From a virus: a DNA stretch of 47,796 nucleotides. Made by a program: the position numbers and the translations under genes. The notes under the pieces are model-generated. The model was not told the DNA's origin. It worked only from the letters and a program-made list of their open reading frames with translations, and searched no databases. The stretch covers positions 1-47,796 of IMG/VR virus record IMGVR_UViG_3300030104_005414; one strand, given 5' to 3'. Positions 44,345 through 47,796 of this stretch are shown here, one piece after another; within the stretch, counting starts at the first letter, position 1; every line of letters starts with the position of its first letter.

Positions 44345-45891
44345 TCAATATTCTCTTCTGTTAGACTCTCCGAAGATGTCTTCACCTTATATGTATGAGC
44401 GTTACGGACGGCTGGCGGTATATAATTGCCATCTTCTGCCCTTTCTATGAAGGCATTTCCTTTTAAGTTATTAAAAGTCTTGATAGCAGCCGCGAACGAC
44501 ATGATTAAATCGTCATGACAGTTAGTATCTGGCTTAATTCGACCAGTGTCCGAGTCAATAATGAAGGTTAAAAGCTCATTAACAAGCCTATCTGAGTTAA
44601 TTAAAACTTTACCTGACCTTATATTGTGCTCCAAGTCGGCAAGTAAATTTTCTTTATTTTTCTGAGTAATCATAATTCCAATGTCTCTTTTGTCGTCCAT
44701 CACTAGATTTTCATACTCAAACTCTTCTTGTAGGAAGTAAATTAAATTATTCCCGATACCATTTCTTTCAGGACAAACAAAGGCGGTGTTGTAAAGCCTA
44801 CCCTCATCTGCTATAATCTTAGCAAATTCATTGATTGGAGTTCTGTTTGAATAAAACTCAGCTACCTGCTTACCATTATAGATGTCAATTATATGAAAAG
44901 CTGAGTAGTCTCTCTCACGACCAATTGAGGGATCAGCAGCTAATACATACTCATGGTTTGGTTGAGGGTCTTCCCAAATTCTCATCCTGTTGTTATATTT
45001 AATCCAATAATCCTGACTGCAATTTTCTTTTAAGTTTCTAAGAATCTCACCTTCGATATATGTCTCACCCGTGCCTAAAAAGCTTGCTTCGTATTCTTGT
45101 AGCCATTCTTTATAGCTGTGTTTTCTTCGAGTTTGCTCTTCCCATCTATCCACATTTATTGGAGGGCTACATGATTCCATCTGCTCATATAACCAATCAA
45201 AGCCTCTTTGACGCTTGTACTCTGGATGCTCCTGCCATTTAATATCAATTGGGTGAAAACCGTTATCGCCCTCCATGGCCTGTGTATACATCTTGTGGAA
45301 CCAATTACCAATGCCATTAACCGTGGACAAGCACACAACACGCCCTCCAGTGGACGTAGTTGGCCCTACAGCGGCCCAAATAGTATCAATGTGTTCAATG
45401 AATGCCGCCTCATCTAAGATAAGTAGAGAAGCCGATATAGATCGTCCTGACTGCTTTCCAGATGCCTTTGATTGGATAGATGACCCATTTTCAAATGAGA
45501 GGGTGTGATCATTATCTCTGGTGGTCTTAGGCTTCATCCAGAAAGGTAATTCCTCATACATGATTTTAATGCGGGATATAACTTCTTTGGCTTCGGCATC
45601 ACCTTTCGATAAAATAGCAACTCTCTTGTTTGTACTAAATATGCAAAAGTGTAAAGCGTATGCAGCCATCAAGGTTGTACACCCCGCTTGTCTGAACTTA
45701 CGTAGAATGGTAAGTCTGTAATCCTGAAACTCGTCTAAGATTCTAGCCTGAAAGGGATATAACTTAAAATTAACAAGCCCTCTCATCGGGTGGACAACCT
45801 TGATGTAGTTGTTTGTAAAATATTCGCAATCACGAGAACATTTTTTAAATTCTTCTGCTATTTTTTCAAGCTCTTTGCTATTATTATTCAT
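44326..45891 (-). CDS. terL: Terminase large subunit, T4 gp17 type
   Basis: A 521-residue packaging motor: N-terminal ATPase and C-terminal RNase H-like nuclease. The Walker A-like segment is RKFRQAGCTT (64-73), with Cys71 where T4 gp17 has its Lys; Arg64/Lys65 lie upstream. Walker B is SLLILDEAAF with Asp160 and Glu161; coupling motif CLSTVNGIGNWF follows. Nuclease acidic residues are Asp320 (YVLAADPSIG), Glu375 (CPERNGIGNNL) and the Asp pair in CHDDLIMSFA. T4 gp17 is 610 residues. The ATG shares CATG with the divergent glycosyltransferase start, and no Shine-Dalgarno is seen. No small terminase subunit is visible in the window. Confidence 0.93.
   Translation of the reverse strand: MNNNSKELEKIAEEFKKCSRDCEYFTNNYIKVVHPMRGLVNFKLYPFQARILDEFQDYRLTILRKFRQAGCTTLMAAYALHFCIFSTNKRVAILSKGDAEAKEVISRIKIMYEELPFWMKPKTTRDNDHTLSFENGSSIQSKASGKQSGRSISASLLILDEAAFIEHIDTIWAAVGPTTSTGGRVVCLSTVNGIGNWFHKMYTQAMEGDNGFHPIDIKWQEHPEYKRQRGFDWLYEQMESCSPPINVDRWEEQTRRKHSYKEWLQEYEASFLGTGETYIEGEILRNLKENCSQDYWIKYNNRMRIWEDPQPNHEYVLAADPSIGRERDYSAFHIIDIYNGKQVAEFYSNRTPINEFAKIIADEGRLYNTAFVCPERNGIGNNLIYFLQEEFEYENLVMDDKRDIGIMITQKNKENLLADLEHNIRSGKVLINSDRLVNELLTFIIDSDTGRIKPDTNCHDDLIMSFAAAIKTFNNLKGNAFIERAEDGNYIPPAVRNAHTYKVKTSSESLTEENIEWLLRN
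45877..45885 (+). promoter_or_regulatory. GCTATTATT start-site motif ahead of glycosyltransferase
   Basis: GCTATTATT begins 13 bases before the ATG at 45890, with TATTAT at the same distance as in the helicase leader. It lies within the first codons of the divergent terminase gene. No Shine-Dalgarno accompanies it. Confidence 0.38.
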
Positions 45892-46609
45892 GATTTACTT
45901 TTCTGTTTGTAGTAGAGAAGGTAAACAACCAAAATCTCTAGATAAGCTCATCAAATACTGTAACAGTGATGAAGCTTTTAGAATTTCAGTAACTTACGAT
46001 GCCTCATCTATTTATGATGGACATAAACAAAACATTAGACTCTTCAAAAGATGGATGGCACTTGAAGACTCAGATATTATAGTTTTGTGTCATGATGATG
46101 TAGACATTATTTCCAATCAAAAAGAAGTTCTACAACTTTTAAGTGTGGCGAGGAAGCCTGGAGTTGGGTTTGTTGGCCTTGCAGGAGCTTGTCAGTTACC
46201 ACCCGATGGAGCTTGGTGGAATGCTAGGGCGGTAGGGGATACGAGAGGTTTTGTCTTTCAGGGCATAGATGCAACAACAATGTATCCAAATTATTTTGGA
46301 AAGAGTGGTCAAGTTATTGTTCTCGATGGCTGTTTTCTTGCTCTTACATACAGCACTCTTAAAACTATCGGCCTTGAAGAGCCAGACTACCTAGAGACAG
46401 GGTGGGACTTTTATGATATTCACCTTACATACAAGGCTCACTTAAAGGGATTTGCAAATTATACCGTTCCTATTATTGTAATGCATGAATCCGCTGGTAT
46501 AATGAGAGAAGGGTGGTTCGCGGCAAAAGATAAATTCTTAAGTAATCATGCAGCAACACTTCCCCATGCTAAACTAACTGTAAATAAAACTCACGGACTA
46601 CCAAAATGA
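45890..46609 (+). CDS. Glycosyltransferase, GT-A fold (family 2-like)
   Basis: A 239-residue protein from the ATG at 45890 (MIYFSVCSREG); the open frame continues 27 codons upstream but only across the terminase start. GT-A features: YFSVCSREG as the first strand, IIVLCHDDVDII with the metal-binding DxD-type acids near residue 70, FVGLAGACQL, VIVLDGCFLAL, and GWDFYDIHLTYKAHLKGF before IIVMHESAG. It should transfer a sugar from a nucleotide donor, to host lipopolysaccharide, phage DNA or a virion protein. It heads an operon with a lipoprotein and a membrane protein, which points to the host envelope. It is coupled to the next gene by ATGA. Confidence 0.75.
   Translation: MIYFSVCSREGKQPKSLDKLIKYCNSDEAFRISVTYDASSIYDGHKQNIRLFKRWMALEDSDIIVLCHDDVDIISNQKEVLQLLSVARKPGVGFVGLAGACQLPPDGAWWNARAVGDTRGFVFQGIDATTMYPNYFGKSGQVIVLDGCFLALTYSTLKTIGLEEPDYLETGWDFYDIHLTYKAHLKGFANYTVPIIVMHESAGIMREGWFAAKDKFLSNHAATLPHAKLTVNKTHGLPK
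46009..46016 (-). promoter_or_regulatory. Possible late promoter CATAAATA for the terminase operon
   Basis: CATAAATA on the minus strand, one mismatch from the T4 late consensus, lies 118 bases before the terminase ATG, inside the plus-strand glycosyltransferase gene. It is the nearest late-like element to this minus-strand unit. With AT-rich DNA it may be chance. Confidence 0.25.
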
Positions 46610-47070
46610 AATTACTAACTTCAATTATGTTGCCTCTTGTGCTTTTTGCATGTGAGAAGAAAACAATTAGAAACGAAATTCAAACTCCACTACCTCGTTA
46701 CGAGAGAGACATGGTGGACACGGTATACTCAACCGAGTATGGTGATTGGAATGTAGCTCTGGAATTTCATAGAGATAACGCGGGGTTGATTGCTATCTTG
46801 AATAGAGTTGAAGACAATTTAGATGTAACTTTCGATGTCACAACTGAGTTCTTTCCTTTTCAAACCTCACTTCCCACCTATCTTGTATTAATGCCAAGAG
46901 ATAGATGGGTTTTCACACCTTATGTGAACGCTGGCCTAACTGCATACTCTCCATTGTTAATGGAAGTATATCCTTACACTAGTAATGGAACTGTATGGCC
47001 ACCTTTTGGAATGGATAACTTAGCTCAGAATAACCCTATTCAATTTTTCGTATTTAACAGGATTCAATAA
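46606..47070 (+). CDS. Phage-encoded lipoprotein, unknown function
   Basis: A 154-residue protein with a lipoprotein signal peptide: MKLLTSIMLPLVLFACEKK, lysines, a hydrophobic core and a lipobox LFAC with Cys16 as the lipidation site. The mature part is soluble, mainly beta, with several aromatic residues (TEFFPFQTSLPTYLVLMPRD). It would be anchored in the host inner or outer membrane, facing periplasm. The ATG overlaps the glycosyltransferase stop (ATGA), and the next gene overlaps its stop (TAATG). Phage lipoproteins are often superinfection-exclusion factors (T5 Llp, for example) or spanin parts; it is too long and lacks the pattern expected of an o-spanin. Function unassigned. Confidence 0.68.
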   Translation: MKLLTSIMLPLVLFACEKKTIRNEIQTPLPRYERDMVDTVYSTEYGDWNVALEFHRDNAGLIAILNRVEDNLDVTFDVTTEFFPFQTSLPTYLVLMPRDRWVFTPYVNAGLTAYSPLLMEVYPYTSNGTVWPPFGMDNLAQNNPIQFFVFNRIQ

Positions 47071-47381
47071 TGGAGTATCTAGTAAGTGTATTGATTTGGA
47101 TTATGGCCGTCTATGGCATGACTACAATTATCGTAAGCTCAACGATAATGGAGCCGGTAAGAAAACTTATCACAGCTTGGGTTCCTCCACTTGGAAAACT
47201 AGTTAACTGTATGCTGTGTATGGCTTTCTGGAGTGGAGTATTTTGGAGTATGCTGTACTGGAATCCTTTTTCTAAAGCAGAAGGCAATGCATTTCTGCAC
47301 GCCCTTTTCTCAGGCTGCTTAGGATCCGCTACTACTTGGTTGATCTACCTTAAATTCTTCCCTTTAATGCAAGGTAAGTGA
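47070..47381 (+). CDS. Small membrane protein with CxxC-FW-G motif (DUF1360-like)
   Basis: A 103-residue protein with three hydrophobic helices (about 3-24, 46-63 and 76-97). Between the first two lies NCMLCMAFWSGVF, the C-x2-C-x2-F-W-x-G pattern of the DUF1360 family of small membrane proteins found in phages and bacteria. The function of that family is not known. ATG overlaps the lipoprotein stop by one base (TAATG), with AGGA upstream, so both proteins are made together, perhaps as partners in the envelope. It ends the plus-strand operon and faces the partial structural gene at the right edge. Confidence 0.65.
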   Translation: MEYLVSVLIWIMAVYGMTTIIVSSTIMEPVRKLITAWVPPLGKLVNCMLCMAFWSGVFWSMLYWNPFSKAEGNAFLHALFSGCLGSATTWLIYLKFFPLMQGK

Positions 47382-47446
47382 GGGTAGTCAACATCCACCA
47401 GCGCAGTTAGTGACAGGTCTGATGCCGAATTTTAATTTAATTAACA

Positions 47447-47796
47447 TTAGAATAGGTTAACAGGTGTAACTTGGTTTTTAAGTCTAGGACGCTCAAATGC
47501 ACCACAATCGACAGTCCCTAGCCTAGTAGATCTACCTAAATCTAATGAAGGTGATGACAAGCTTAAAGAGGGACCACTTACCACATAATCCAAAGCAAGA
47601 TTGTTAGCGTTATCAACTAGCTGGTAGGAGTCTCTGTTCCCTCCACCCGAGCCATCAAAGGAAACTTCACCATTCGATGGCGCAGTCCCACTAACGTTGA
47701 TTGTCGCTTCCATGGTTGTATTCTGGAGCGATGATGTGGCCCAAGCTTGATGATGAGACGTAGGTTCATTCGTTATATTATCGATGCTCGATCCTC
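47447..47796 (-). CDS. C-terminus of a beta-helix-type surface protein, cut by the right edge
   Basis: The minus-strand frame is open from the window edge to the TAA at 47447, giving 115-116 residues; the ATG at 47713 is internal because the frame continues upstream without a stop. The segment ends in TVDCGAFERP, matching the D-x-GAFE/GAYE ending of parallel beta-helix proteins with choice-of-anchor Q-type tails. Ser, Asn and Gly-rich strands precede it. It is probably the tail of a large virion adhesin encoded upstream of the terminase. Convergent with the DUF1360-like gene over a 65-base gap in which no clear terminator hairpin is visible. Confidence 0.6.
   Translation of the reverse strand, partial: GSSIDNITNEPTSHHQAWATSSLQNTTMEATINVSGTAPSNGEVSFDGSGGGNRDSYQLVDNANNLALDYVVSGPSLSLSSPSLDLGRSTRLGTVDCGAFERPRLKNQVTPVNLF

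Noticed and set aside
47382-47446. Terminator between the convergent genes at the right end
   Set aside because: No stable GC stem followed by a T run could be found by eye in either direction, although a bidirectional terminator would be expected here.

Overview
The window is the virion-assembly region of a tailed double-stranded DNA phage with a T4-type contractile tail (myovirus morphology). The T4-type terminase, portal, prohead protease, gp25, gp6 and gp26-type proteins, the UvsW-type helicase and a TATAAATA late-promoter match support this. The genome is AT-rich and compact, and the structural proteins are far larger than in T4 and rich in adhesin and carbohydrate-handling domains, as in large aquatic phages. 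Nothing in the window fixes the host. No tRNA, rRNA, CRISPR array, insertion sequence or integrase was seen.

Layout, right to left along the minus strand: the C-terminus of a beta-helix-type protein at the right edge; large terminase (44326-45891), portal (42542-44344), an acidic-tailed head-associated protein (40834-42519) and a tail fibre (38994-40823). After a plus-strand helicase pair comes a gp26-type hub-assembly gene with a likely -1 frameshift extension (36433-37343), then an unknown structural gene. After plus-strand primase, minus-strand nuclease and two small plus-strand genes, a T4-type late promoter at 33335-33342 opens an almost gapless 33-kb minus-strand run: tape measure, tube initiator, LysM-type protein, hub, spike, a LamG protein, a giant glycosidase-like protein, gp25, gp6, a gp I/gp7-type wedge protein, several large baseplate or fibre proteins, three small head-core candidates, and the prohead protease. 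The gene cut by the left edge is probably scaffold or capsid related. Sheath, tube, neck and major capsid genes are not in the window.

The plus-strand genes are short islands inside the structural block: two small unknowns (33347-33798), primase (34560-35510), UvsW-type helicase with a small helical partner (37380-38997), and at the right a glycosyltransferase, lipoprotein and membrane-protein operon (45890-47381) that may act at the host envelope. All four islands start with the same short AT-rich motif (CTATT core) 12-13 bases before an ATG that has no Shine-Dalgarno sequence. Two of those ATGs share a CATG with the start codon of a divergent minus-strand gene.

The points most worth following are the U8 slippery run joining the gp26-type gene to an otherwise start-less 55-codon frame, the repeated start-site motif with shared CATG starts, the tail protein that couples an apparently catalytically dead TIM barrel to a dextranase-like beta-helix, EF-hand loops in the prohead protease, and the envelope-directed operon at the right end.
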